NCBI RefSeq assembly: GCF_900312675.1
Contig: NZ_OMPC01000009.1
Location: 558,001-622,000 of the forward strand
Length of the DNA: 64,000 nucleotides
From: Aliivibrio sp. EL58
GTDB lineage: Bacteria; Pseudomonadota; Gammaproteobacteria; Enterobacterales; Vibrionaceae
Reading direction: 5' to 3'
Shown: positions 9,685 to 17,628 of the stretch, piece by piece
How positions within the stretch are numbered: position 1 is the first letter of the stretch
How the letters are laid out: each line of letters opens with the position of its first letter
Notes under the pieces: generated by a model
What the model was told of the DNA's origin: nothing
The model's database searches: none
What the model saw: only the letters and a program-made list of their open reading frames with translations
Position numbers and translations under genes: made by a program

Positions 9685-11121
9685 CTAATCCATTAAACTT
9701 TTTGATTTTATCGCTTTTTTAGACAATTCTTTGGCAAAATCAGCGATATCTGATTCAAACGCTTCAACACTTTGTCGAATTTCATCCAATTGAACAGTCT
9801 GCATCTGACGCTGTTCCATGACCACTTTGCCATTTACAATCGTTGTATCTACATTACTTGGATTGGCTTGATAAACCAATGTCGCGTATGGATCATAACT
9901 TGGCATCATATTCGCTGATTGAGTCTCAATAATAATGATGTCTGCTTTCTTTCCAGCTTCTAAAGAACCAATTTCATCTTCCATGTGCAATGCTTTTGCA
10001 CCACCAATGGTAGCCATCTCAATCACTTGCTCTGGGATCATAATGGTTCTATCTGAGTGCTTTAAACGCTGCATATTTGCGGCATAACTTAAGGTTCGCC
10101 ATAAATCCACTTGGTTTGAACTCATCGGCCCATCAGTGCCTAAACCAATTCGCATATCGGCACGAAACATATCCCAAGCAGGAGCAATACCTGTTGCACC
10201 TTTCGCATTCGCCATTGGGTTGTAAACCACACCGGCACCTGCTTGTTTTAATAGCTCTTGATCATGTTGAGATAAATGAATGCCATGAGCAATCACCATA
10301 CGCTTGTCGAGTACACCAATCTCATCTAGATATTCAACTGGAGAGGTAGCTTTGGTTGGATCTTTAATTCTTGTCTCTTCATTTGGAAATTCAGCCACAT
10401 GGATTAAAACCGGCACATCATACTCTTCTGAAAGCTGATTAATCTCTTGAAGCTTTTCTTTACTTACCGTGTACACAGCATGAGGCGCATAAGCTGGCGT
10501 GATTAATGGATCATTTTGATATTCTTCAATAAATGACTTGGCATATTGAATACCACCGTACGGTTGTTTTGCATCCACCACTGGGAATTTAATAACGGTT
10601 TCACCAAGTACGGCTCTTAATCCAACTTCTTTGGTTGCTTTAGCCATTTCATCCATGTGGTAATACATATCGGCATAAGTGGTAACACCGCTTTGCGCTA
10701 AATCGATAGCACCGAGCTTAGTGGCATTATAAATTAGTTCACGACTTAACTTTTGCGCTTCTAATGGAAAGAAATAGGCAAATAATCGATTAGAAATGCC
10801 TTCTTCGCCTAAACCACGAAATGCAATCATAGGAAGGTGGTTGTGAGCGTTAATCATTCCCGGCATTACAATACCGTCATTCGCATCAATATTTTTTGGC
10901 GCATAATATTGTTCCAGTAATGTCGCATCACCTACTGCAATAATTTTATCGTTTTTAACCACCACGACACCATCATCAATCACTTGCATATCGGCGTTTA
11001 CGGTTAACACTTGTCCGTTATTAATGATCAAATCTGCATTATATTCTTGCTGCTTCATCATCGTTCCACAGCCAGATAACAATACGGCGCTAACACTCAA
11101 TACCAAGCTTTTAAGCTTCAT
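9685..11121 (-). CDS. Lipoprotein amidohydrolase of the MtaD/TrzA/SAH-deaminase type
   Basis: A 478-residue metal-dependent hydrolase of the deaminase group (5'-methylthioadenosine/S-adenosylhomocysteine deaminases, TrzA/AtzB-like). Metal and catalytic motifs are NAHNHLP (HxH), HVAEF, HGIHLS and GTDGPMSSN. The N terminus carries a lipobox, AVLLSGC, after a hydrophobic signal, so it should be a lipid-anchored envelope protein; most relatives are cytoplasmic. The signal sequence is in frame with a normal ribosome-binding site, so it is not a start-site artefact. It is a single gene with its own terminator. Substrate is unknown; a purine-like or guanine-derived amine is plausible from the family. 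Confidence 0.8.
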   Translation of the reverse strand: MKLKSLVLSVSAVLLSGCGTMMKQQEYNADLIINNGQVLTVNADMQVIDDGVVVVKNDKIIAVGDATLLEQYYAPKNIDANDGIVMPGMINAHNHLPMIAFRGLGEEGISNRLFAYFFPLEAQKLSRELIYNATKLGAIDLAQSGVTTYADMYYHMDEMAKATKEVGLRAVLGETVIKFPVVDAKQPYGGIQYAKSFIEEYQNDPLITPAYAPHAVYTVSKEKLQEINQLSEEYDVPVLIHVAEFPNEETRIKDPTKATSPVEYLDEIGVLDKRMVIAHGIHLSQHDQELLKQAGAGVVYNPMANAKGATGIAPAWDMFRADMRIGLGTDGPMSSNQVDLWRTLSYAANMQRLKHSDRTIMIPEQVIEMATIGGAKALHMEDEIGSLEAGKKADIIIIETQSANMMPSYDPYATLVYQANPSNVDTTIVNGKVVMEQRQMQTVQLDEIRQSVEAFESDIADFAKELSKKAIKSKSLMD

Positions 11122-11149
11122 TCCTAAACCTTAATCATGCCCCCATAGA

Positions 11150-11181
11150 TAAAAAAAAGAAGCATTGGGGAAAATGCTTCT
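11150..11181 (-). terminator. Terminator of the TVP38/glutaredoxin operon
   Basis: A 9-bp stem (11158-11166 with 11173-11181). Read leftwards it is followed by a run of T residues (A-run 11151-11158 on the plus strand). Confidence 0.8.
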
Positions 11182-11271
11182 TTCTTTGGTTAATTTAATT
11201 GATAAATATAATGATTACGAGACGATTCTTCCTATCAAACAATAATATTGTGGGATAGGTCTCTCTATTTA

Positions 11272-11958
11272 CTACTCTTTTACTTGAGAACGGCGCTTTT
11301 GAATTTGAGCCATCACAAATTTAATCATTATTGGGAATAAGCCAAGTAAGGCTAGAGAACCTAAAATTTGTGGTGAAATTAATCCTGACAGCGAGGTTAT
11401 TTCTGACAATTGCGTACCTGCGTTTAGATAGACCATCGTCCCGGGAAGCATACCTAGCTGACTAAATAAATAAAAACGACCTACCGATATTTTGGTTAAT
11501 CCCATTAATAGATTAATTAAGAAGAATGGAAATACAGGGATCAATCGTAATGTCAGCAGATAAAACGCGCCATCCTTTTCTACACCTTGATTAATAGGAA
11601 CCAGCTTATCTTTAAACTTACTGTCTACCCACTCTCTTAATAGGTAGCGGCTACTTAGAAATGCAATCGTTGCCCCAATACTACTCGCGAAAGAAACGAG
11701 TAAGAGGCTCCACCAAAAACCAAACAACGCAGCACCTAGTAAGGTGACTACCGCAGCACCTGGAATAGATAAGGCAGTAACCACCACATAAGCAGCAAAA
11801 TAAGCCCCACTATAAAAGAACAGGTTTTCTTGAATGTCGCTTTGGAGTGACTGATGAAAGCCTTTAATTTGTTCAAGCGTCAGAAGGTGCCCAAAATTAA
11901 AATACACGACAGAAAATGAAACCAGTAAAACCGCTAATAAGATCAGTTTTTTATTCAT
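11272..11958 (-). CDS. TVP38/TMEM64 (DedA-like, SNARE-associated) inner membrane protein
   Basis: A 228-residue membrane protein with about five to six hydrophobic segments. The core signature runs from ALSIPGAAVVTLLGAALFG through LRLIPVFPFFLINLLMGL, with the G-x-x-P-x-x-x-x-Y-x-x-x-G segment (GMLPGTMVYLNAGTQL), as in TVP38/TMEM64 proteins. Members of this superfamily act in membrane lipid homeostasis or scrambling. It starts 2 nt after the glutaredoxin-like gene, so the two form one operon under the TetR-type operator at 12571-12597. Expression is therefore expected to rise with the same signal as the RclC-like gene. Confidence 0.85.
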   Translation of the reverse strand: MNKKLILLAVLLVSFSVVYFNFGHLLTLEQIKGFHQSLQSDIQENLFFYSGAYFAAYVVVTALSIPGAAVVTLLGAALFGFWWSLLLVSFASSIGATIAFLSSRYLLREWVDSKFKDKLVPINQGVEKDGAFYLLTLRLIPVFPFFLINLLMGLTKISVGRFYLFSQLGMLPGTMVYLNAGTQLSEITSLSGLISPQILGSLALLGLFPIMIKFVMAQIQKRRSQVKE

Positions 11959-11960
11959 AA

Positions 11961-12536
11961 TTAACTCCCTGCTTTCACGTCAGTATTCATTGTTTTAGTT
12001 AAATTATCAAAACCACCAACATACTTACCATCTATCCAGATCTGAGGTACAGTTACTGGCGTTTTCTCACCAATAATTGCTTTTACTTCTGGGATCATTC
12101 TATATAGTGCAGCACTGTCTTTGACCACATCATGATAAGTATACTCAACGCCAGCGGCATCAAGTGCGGCTTTAGCTTTTATACAAAATGGGCACGTTGC
12201 TTTACCAAATACAACATTTCCTTTTATATCATCACGCTTGGCCACTTGAGCAATAACAGCCTGAACAAGAACCCCACGATTTAAGGCTTCCCCTTCACTG
12301 ATCACTTTATCTTCAACAATAATAATTGGCGCGTGCCATGCTTTGAGCTTTAAAGGCTCCCACCAGTGGGATAACCAATCTTTAACCTCAAGCTCAATAG
12401 GAATGCCAGCAAGCTCTGTCTCAAAAGTATCTTGAAGAATGTCTTTAGTTAAAGTGCATTCCCCACAAGGGATGTTTACTTTGAATGGGCCCCAACTGCC
12501 TGCCCAGCGATATAATGTGATTTTTATTGGTTTCAT
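11961..12536 (-). CDS. Glutaredoxin-domain protein
   Basis: About 191 residues from the ATG at 12536, which has a good AGGGGAAG ribosome-binding site. A TTG seven codons upstream lies inside or before that site and is unlikely. The C-terminal half is a glutaredoxin fold with an active-site CPFC (GKATCPFCIKAKAALDAAGVEYTYHDV) and the TVPQIWIDGKYVGGFDN glutathione-binding segment. The N-terminal 90 residues hold another pair of cysteines (CGEC, in VNIPCGECTLTKDIL), so the protein may be a two-domain thiol-redox enzyme. It is first gene of an operon with the TVP38 protein, under the shared TetR-type operator. Confidence 0.83.
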   Translation of the reverse strand: MKPIKITLYRWAGSWGPFKVNIPCGECTLTKDILQDTFETELAGIPIELEVKDWLSHWWEPLKLKAWHAPIIIVEDKVISEGEALNRGVLVQAVIAQVAKRDDIKGNVVFGKATCPFCIKAKAALDAAGVEYTYHDVVKDSAALYRMIPEVKAIIGEKTPVTVPQIWIDGKYVGGFDNLTKTMNTDVKAGS

Positions 12537-12570
12537 TGTGACTTCCCCTATCAGCAAACTGACTTATTAA

Positions 12571-12621
12571 AATTAAACTGAACCGTTTAGTTTAATTTAG
12601 TTGAATTTCAATTTAAGTCAA
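12571..12621 (-). promoter_or_regulatory. Promoter and TetR-type operator of the glutaredoxin-TVP38 operon
   Basis: A 27-bp near-perfect palindrome (12571-12597, centred on C12584, half-site GTTTAGTTTAATT) overlaps a leftward -10 box (TAAATT, 12594-12599). The -35 box (TTGACT, 12616-12621) is 16 nt upstream. The same operator and promoter spacing recur at 13744-13794. Confidence 0.8.
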
Positions 12622-12708
12622 CCTTTATGATTTATTTATGTTGCAATATATAAGTATATGCTAAGAAAAATATTGCGCTGTAAGGAACGCTTCTTATTTT
12701 AATAAGAG

Positions 12709-13089
12709 TTACAAATAATTAGAGAGTTCAATTAAATTACCGTCAGGATCTCGTAAATAGACTGAGATTATCTTGCCTAGCGCTCCTGTTCGTTGAATTG
12801 GACCATCAATGATAGCCACGCCTTGTGACTCAATATGGCTTTGAACTTCATTAATGGGCGTATGAGTGATAAAGCAGAGATCAGCACTGCCGCTTTGAAC
12901 CTGTGCCGCCTTGGGTTCAAACTCATTTCCTAATTGATGAAGGTTTATCTTTTGCTCACCAAAAGTAAGGGCGACCCTACCCTCACCAAAGGTGACAATA
13001 TCCATTCCGAGCACCTTTGAATAAAATTGGCTCGTTACTTCAATATTTTTAACGGTTAATACAAGGTGATCTACACGCATAACTCTCAT
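12709..13089 (-). CDS. VOC-family (glyoxalase/dioxygenase fold) protein
   Basis: A 126-residue single VOC domain. It starts RVDHLVLTVKNIEVTSQFYSKVLGM and ends YLRDPDGNLIELSNYL, with the usual metal-ligand positions (His7 or 8, Glu near the C terminus). Such proteins include glyoxalase I, fosfomycin-resistance enzymes and the YaeR-like group; this one looks closest to YaeR. It lies 33 nt behind the tetR gene and is probably co-transcribed with it. In E. coli the NemR repressor likewise controls a glyoxalase, which suggests a role in reactive carbonyl detoxification; that is inference. The ATG at 13089 has an AGGGA site; a second ATG three codons later is possible. Confidence 0.8.
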   Translation of the reverse strand: MRVMRVDHLVLTVKNIEVTSQFYSKVLGMDIVTFGEGRVALTFGEQKINLHQLGNEFEPKAAQVQSGSADLCFITHTPINEVQSHIESQGVAIIDGPIQRTGALGKIISVYLRDPDGNLIELSNYL

Positions 13090-13122
13090 GATTCATTCCC
13101 TATGAAACAAAAGCGTAAAACA

Positions 13123-13683
13123 TTATTCAGATTTAGAGATAATACCTAAAAACATTTGGTGAGCTAATTCGATAAGCTCTGCATCTTTTGTTAGCTGTAA
13201 CGATGCCAATAACCCGTTATAAACTAGCCCTGCTTTTTTGGCTTTTAGCTCTGCATCTTCAATATCGTGCCTTTTAAACAGCTCAATCAATAGCTCTTGA
13301 GTCCGTTGTTTATACTGCGCGCTTACCTCAGTAATGCCTTGGTCTTCACTGCTGTATTCACTGTACGCCAGTTGAAAATAACAGCCATTAAATGATTCGA
13401 TATCAATACACCCTGCAAGGCCTTCAAAGCGGAGCGCTATTTTTTCTTCTAATGTTAGATCTGTATTTTCAAACAAAGCTTGAACGTGAGAAAGAGACTG
13501 TTGACTAAACAACTCTAATGCGTTGGCAATTAAATTCTCTTTAGACTGAAAATACTTATAAATGGTCGCTTTAGATAACCCTGTCGCAGCGGTGATTTTA
13601 TCCATGCTCGTACCATGAAAACCATGTATTGCGCACAGTTCTACTGTCTTTTTAAGTGCGTTTACTCTTTTTTCTTCTTTCAT
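13123..13683 (-). CDS. TetR/AcrR-family transcriptional repressor
   Basis: A 186-residue regulator. The N-terminal HTH is clear: ELCAIHGFHGTSMDKITAATGLSKATIYKYFQSKENLI (given here only by its start and end, residues 16-50). The C-terminal ligand domain has cysteines within CIDIESFNGCYF, which could sense thiol-reactive compounds as NemR does. Its gene is flanked by operator-like palindromes: an imperfect copy at 13712-13738 in its own promoter, a perfect one at 13768-13794 for the divergent DUF417 gene, and a third at 12571-12597. It therefore likely represses itself with the VOC gene, the DUF417 gene and the glutaredoxin-TVP38 operon. Confidence 0.87.
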   Translation of the reverse strand: MKEEKRVNALKKTVELCAIHGFHGTSMDKITAATGLSKATIYKYFQSKENLIANALELFSQQSLSHVQALFENTDLTLEEKIALRFEGLAGCIDIESFNGCYFQLAYSEYSSEDQGITEVSAQYKQRTQELLIELFKRHDIEDAELKAKKAGLVYNGLLASLQLTKDAELIELAHQMFLGIISKSE

Positions 13684-13711
13684 ACATCACTCTCCATTAA
13701 TGCTGTAATTT

Positions 13712-13738
13712 TAGCAAAATAAACCGTTTAGTTCAAAA
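13712..13738. promoter_or_regulatory. Imperfect copy of the TetR-type operator in the tetR promoter
   Basis: It contains the core AAACCGTTTAGTT (13721-13733), matching the right half of the two strong operators. The left half is degenerate. It is placed 29 nt upstream of tetR, fitting weak autoregulation. Confidence 0.55.
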
Positions 13739-13743
13739 ACTGA

Positions 13744-13794
13744 TTGACAGTATCAAAATAAACGCTAAATTAAACTAAACAGTTTAGTTTAATT
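13744..13794 (+). promoter_or_regulatory. Promoter and perfect TetR-type operator of the RclC-like gene
   Basis: The -35 is consensus TTGACA (13744-13749), spacer 16, -10 TAAATT (13766-13771). A perfect 27-bp palindrome (13768-13794, centred on A13781, half-site GTTTAGTTTAATT) covers the -10 and start region. This is a classic repressed promoter. Confidence 0.85.
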
Positions 13795-13808
13795 ATTAGG
13801 AGATAAAA

Positions 13809-14261
13809 ATGAATACTCAAACTTGTAAAGCCATCTCAGCAGAAACATCATTAGGTTATAAAATTGGTGTCTTTGGTGTCGTACTTACCCTACTTTGGAT
13901 AGGTATTTTTAAATTTACCCCAACAGAAGCAACAGCTATCGAGCCATTAGTTGCAAACCACCCTTTAATGGGCTGGATATACGGATTTATGTCAGTACAA
14001 ATGGTATCGAATATCATTGGATTGACTGAAATTGCGATTGCAATAGGACTTATCGCAGGATTTTTTAACCCTAAAATTGGTTATTATTCAGGGATCCTTG
14101 CCTTACTCACATTTATTGCGACACTTAGCTTTTTAACAACAACACCGAATACATGGAAAGTCGTTGATGGTGTATTAACAACCAACTTCTTTTTACTTAA
14201 AGACATTGTGTTTATCTCTGTATCACTACTGGTGATTGAACATAATAAAAAACACGCATAA
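13809..14261 (+). CDS. DUF417 (RclC/YkgB-like) inner membrane protein
   Basis: A 150-residue protein with four hydrophobic segments. It shares the DUF417 signature seen in E. coli RclC (YkgB): LWIGIFKFTPTEA followed by VANHPLMGW, then a TLSFLTTTP segment and a C-terminal LLKD. It is shorter than RclC because the mid-loop is reduced. RclC belongs to the reactive chlorine resistance operon of E. coli, so an oxidant or electrophile stress role is a reasonable inference. The ribosome-binding site AGGAG is strong. The gene is divergent from tetR and its promoter is overlapped by a perfect operator. Confidence 0.82.
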   Translation: MNTQTCKAISAETSLGYKIGVFGVVLTLLWIGIFKFTPTEATAIEPLVANHPLMGWIYGFMSVQMVSNIIGLTEIAIAIGLIAGFFNPKIGYYSGILALLTFIATLSFLTTTPNTWKVVDGVLTTNFFLLKDIVFISVSLLVIEHNKKHA

Positions 14262-14272
14262 TAAATAAAAAC

Positions 14273-14310
14273 AGCCTGCTCAATTCTCATTAAGCAGGCT
14301 ATTATTTTTT
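14273..14310 (+). terminator. Terminator after the RclC-like gene (bidirectional form)
   Basis: An 8-bp stem (14273-14280 with 14293-14300), a 12-nt loop, and a T-rich tail to 14310. It lies between convergent genes and an A-rich left flank lets it serve yciA too. Confidence 0.8.
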
Positions 14311-14376
14311 GATGTTAAACAGAGATCACAATAAAACTGAGTAAGCTCTACTTAATACCAATCCAATCATATATAT

Positions 14377-14787
14377 TTATGAATGCTTAGGAATTGCTCT
14401 TGGTTTACCGCTTGAATCAATTGCTACATAGTTAAATGTTGCTTCACAGACTTGAAAACGATGACTAACTTCGTCTTCTTTAATTGGTTTAACCCACACC
14501 TCTAAATCAATCGACATAGACGTTCGTCCAATTTTGGTACATTCACCATAGCAACAAACCACATCACCAACACTTACTGGCTTTTTAAATGTAATGCTAG
14601 ACACTGACACTGTCACAATACGCCCACCTGATATTTCTTGTGCTAAAATTGCACCCGCTAAATCAAGCTGAGACATAATCCAGCCACCAAAAATATCACC
14701 ATTAGCATTAGTATCTGCTGGCATAGAAAGAGTTCGAAGAAGAAGCTGTCCTTTAGGTGCTTGACCAGTATTTAATTCAGTGCTCAA
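14377..14787 (-). CDS. yciA: Acyl-CoA thioesterase YciA
   Basis: A 136-residue hotdog-fold acyl-CoA hydrolase, the normal length for YciA. The active-site helix segment TNANGDIFGGWIMSQLDLAG contains the conserved Asn/Asp and precedes the VSVSSITFKKPVSVGDVV strand typical of the family. YciA hydrolyses a broad range of acyl-CoA esters in the cytoplasm. It is monocistronic, convergent with the RclC-like gene and divergent from the LacI-type regulator. Confidence 0.9.
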   Translation of the reverse strand: MSTELNTGQAPKGQLLLRTLSMPADTNANGDIFGGWIMSQLDLAGAILAQEISGGRIVTVSVSSITFKKPVSVGDVVCCYGECTKIGRTSMSIDLEVWVKPIKEDEVSHRFQVCEATFNYVAIDSSGKPRAIPKHS

Positions 14788-15004
14788 AATGATTCCCCAT
14801 ATAAAATAATTCTGTGAACCATATCACACATAGAGCTTATCGTCAGGGCTATTGGCTTCAATCTCACGCCTTTTTATAAAACAAACAATACGATGCTCAT
14901 TCAATAGCGCTTAGCAAAGACGTCATAATTTGATGATCCTAACATCTTTACCGAAAAACCCGCGCTACACTCCTGTTCCATTTTAATCACCTTGAGTTGC
15001 AATC

Positions 15005-16027
15005 ATGGCGACAATCAGTGACGTAGCAAAGTTAGCTGGCGTATCGACCGCTACTGTATCTCGTGTTATCAATAACTCGGCTTATGTTGAGCCTGTGACT
15101 CTTGAGCGAGTACAAAGCGCCATTCGAGAACTTAATTACCAACGAGATGCGAGAGCCAGCGCCTTAGCTAAAAAGACAAATAACACCCTTGGTCTACTCA
15201 CCGGCAACCTAGCAGATCCTTTCTTTGCCCTAATAGCCAAACACGTAGAAGAAGTGGCACGTAAGCATAAATGCCAATTAGTCGTGGTAAGCGGAGGCCA
15301 TGATGCGCAGCGAGAAAAAGAAGGGTTGGATTTTTTGATCAGCCAAGGATGCGAAGCCATGGTGGTTCACGCAAAAATGCTAGACGATACCACCCTACTT
15401 AGATACAGCGCCCAACTTCCTTCGATGGTATTGCTCAACCGTACCATTCCACAAATATCCAACCGCTCTGTCTATATCGATAATAGAGCAGGAGCAAAAG
15501 AATCGGTGGTTCACTTAATTGAGCAAGGTCATCGCAAGATCGCCTGTGTCACCAGTGATCTTCCTATTGAAGACAGAACAGAGCGACTTAACGGTTACCG
15601 CGATGCCATGGCAGAAGCCAATATCACCATTGAGCCTAACTGGATAATAAATCAGAACTTTAGCGAACAAGGTGGAGAACTGGCTGGTAAACAATTATTG
15701 ACTCAATGCCCTGAAATCACAGCGGTAGTTACCTTTAACGATGTAATGGCCGCCGGTTTAATGGCAAGCTTGCATGAAAATAATATCCGTGTTCCAGACG
15801 ATATTTCTATTATTGGGTTTGACGATGTTTTATTGGCTCGATATCTCTATCCACGCTTAACCACCATGCACAATCCGATTGATGAAATGTCTAGCTATGC
15901 TGCTGATTTAGCATTAAAAATAAAAAATACAGGTTATATTCCACCACAAAAACATTGCTTTAATGCCACCTTAGTTCAGCGCCAGACTGTTGCACCTTAT
16001 TCAACAAAGCAAGCCCTAAAAGTGTGA
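15005..16027 (+). CDS. LacI/GalR-family transcriptional regulator
   Basis: A 340-residue regulator. The N-terminal HTH is TISDVAKLAGVSTATVSRVI (residues 3-22), with the hinge helix near ARASALAKK. A periplasmic-binding-protein-like effector domain follows (TNNTLGLLTGNLADPFFALI to PDDISIIGFDDVLLARY). It lies directly upstream of nhaC and patB in the same direction. A perfect LacI-type palindrome (16050-16067) sits between this gene and nhaC, so it most likely represses nhaC-patB. MalI of E. coli is linked to malY in a similar way, but the transporter here is NhaC rather than a PTS, so the effector is unknown. Confidence 0.88.
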   Translation: MATISDVAKLAGVSTATVSRVINNSAYVEPVTLERVQSAIRELNYQRDARASALAKKTNNTLGLLTGNLADPFFALIAKHVEEVARKHKCQLVVVSGGHDAQREKEGLDFLISQGCEAMVVHAKMLDDTTLLRYSAQLPSMVLLNRTIPQISNRSVYIDNRAGAKESVVHLIEQGHRKIACVTSDLPIEDRTERLNGYRDAMAEANITIEPNWIINQNFSEQGGELAGKQLLTQCPEITAVVTFNDVMAAGLMASLHENNIRVPDDISIIGFDDVLLARYLYPRLTTMHNPIDEMSSYAADLALKIKNTGYIPPQKHCFNATLVQRQTVAPYSTKQALKV

Positions 16028-16036
16028 TGAACATCT

Positions 16037-16080
16037 TAGGTAACAACCCCATGTAAGCGCTTACATGAGTGCGTTACCTA
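16037..16080. promoter_or_regulatory. Nested palindromes: LacI-family operator inside a longer inverted repeat
   Basis: The inner site CATGTAAGCGCTTACATG (16050-16067) is a perfect 18-bp palindrome with the central CG typical of LacI-family operators. It sits within an outer 8-bp inverted repeat TAGGTAAC / GTTACCTA (16037-16044 and 16073-16080). The outer repeat could be a second operator or the stem of a hairpin. The nhaC start is 85 bp downstream. Confidence 0.8.
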
Positions 16081-16164
16081 TCTCTCATATTCTAATTAAT
16101 AGAACTCTTATTATGACCTCATAAAAACAAAACAACTCTACATCTGTTTACGAGGAATACAACA

Positions 16165-17619
16165 ATGACACAATCAAAGCCTCTACCATCATTTGCACTC
16201 GCAATAGCACCTATTGCAGTCATGTTTGGTCTACTTGCAATTGGATACGGCCTCTTTGGTCTACAAATTGAAGCGCTGCTACTTACTTCAGCCACCTTTA
16301 CCGGTTTTATCGCTTATAAAATGGGATACAACTGGGATGAAATAATGAAGGCCATTGTTGAGAAACTGGCGAAAGCAATGCCTGTTATCTTAATTTTAGT
16401 GTCGGTTGGTGGCCTAATCGCAAGTTGGATGGTCAGTGGTACCATTCCTTACATGGTGTACTGGGGATTAAAAGTTATTAGTCCTCAATATATTTTAATT
16501 GCCGCTTTCTTTGTTACCAGCGTAGTTTCTGTATGTACAGGCACATCATGGGGCTCAGCAGGTACGGTCGGTGTTGCTCTAATGGGTGTTGCCGCAGGTC
16601 TTGATGTATCAATGGCAGCCGCAGCTGGTGCTGTGGTTTCTGGTGCTTACTTTGGTGATAAAATCTCCCCTCTTTCTGATTCAACAAACTTTGCACCTAT
16701 CGTTTCTGGCACCACATTGTATGAACACATCCAACACATGCTTTATACAACACTACCGGGGTTTGTTATTGCTTCTGTTGTCTTCTTCTTTGCTGGCCAA
16801 TACGGCGATGTTGCAAATGTAAGCGAACCTCAAAAAGTACTCGACATACTTGCTGGATTAGAAAGCCTATATAACCTTAATATTCTATTAATTGTGCCAC
16901 CAATGATGATCTTATGGGGTGCATTTACTAAGAAACCAGTACTACCATTAATGCTTGCGGCTTCTGCTCTTGCCCTACTTATCGGTGTATTTTTACAAGG
17001 CTTCAGCCTACAACAAGCACTGCAAGCGTTTGTTAATGGCTTTAATATCGATATGCTAAATGCAAATGGCCACACTACTGACGGCTTAGTTCCTGACATT
17101 GCAAAACTGCTTAACCGTGGTGGCCTATTCTCTATGATGAGCACCATTCTTCTTGTATTTTGTGCCTTCGCTTTTGCGGGTATTTTAAGTTTAACAGGTG
17201 CTCTAAATGTAGTATTAAGTCGCTTTTTACATCTAATCCACAGCACTGGTCAGTTAATTCTATCAACCGTGATTGCTACAATTACAGTGGTATTCACAAC
17301 CTCTGATGGCAAACTTGCACTATTAATCCCAGGTGAATTGTTCCAAAACGCTTATCGCAAAATGGGATTAGATACAAAAAATCTATCTCGAACGATTGAA
17401 GATGCTGGCACCATTATCGAACCATTAGTTCCTTGGACTGCAGCAGGTATTTACATGGCAAGCACACTAGGCGTAGCAACGCTTGATTATCTACCATGGG
17501 CGATTCAGTGCTACACCGGCATTATCTTCGCCATCATTTATGGTTTCACTGGCTTTGGTATTGCAAAAGCGCCAGTAACTCAAAACAACGACTCATTATC
17601 TCCTGTTGAAGTAAAATAA
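16165..17619 (+). CDS. nhaC: NhaC-family Na+/H+ antiporter
   Basis: A 484-residue membrane protein with about twelve hydrophobic segments. The family signature is clear: CTGTSWGSAGTVGVALMG (about residues 127-144) and SGAYFGDKISPLSDSTNFAP (about 159-178). NhaC-type proteins exchange Na+ for H+ or, in some lineages, amino or organic acids. The 9-nt gap to patB suggests co-transcription. The pairing with a C-S lyase and a LacI-type repressor hints that this member may move a sulfur amino acid or a sugar-linked compound rather than simply controlling pH; that is inference. Confidence 0.87.
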   Translation: MTQSKPLPSFALAIAPIAVMFGLLAIGYGLFGLQIEALLLTSATFTGFIAYKMGYNWDEIMKAIVEKLAKAMPVILILVSVGGLIASWMVSGTIPYMVYWGLKVISPQYILIAAFFVTSVVSVCTGTSWGSAGTVGVALMGVAAGLDVSMAAAAGAVVSGAYFGDKISPLSDSTNFAPIVSGTTLYEHIQHMLYTTLPGFVIASVVFFFAGQYGDVANVSEPQKVLDILAGLESLYNLNILLIVPPMMILWGAFTKKPVLPLMLAASALALLIGVFLQGFSLQQALQAFVNGFNIDMLNANGHTTDGLVPDIAKLLNRGGLFSMMSTILLVFCAFAFAGILSLTGALNVVLSRFLHLIHSTGQLILSTVIATITVVFTTSDGKLALLIPGELFQNAYRKMGLDTKNLSRTIEDAGTIIEPLVPWTAAGIYMASTLGVATLDYLPWAIQCYTGIIFAIIYGFTGFGIAKAPVTQNNDSLSPVEVK

Positions 17620-17628
17620 GGCTATCTC

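Noticed and set aside
15005-16027. malI identity for the LacI-type gene
   Set aside because: The neighbour is a malY-type gene, but the transporter is NhaC rather than the PTS component MalX, so the name was not used.
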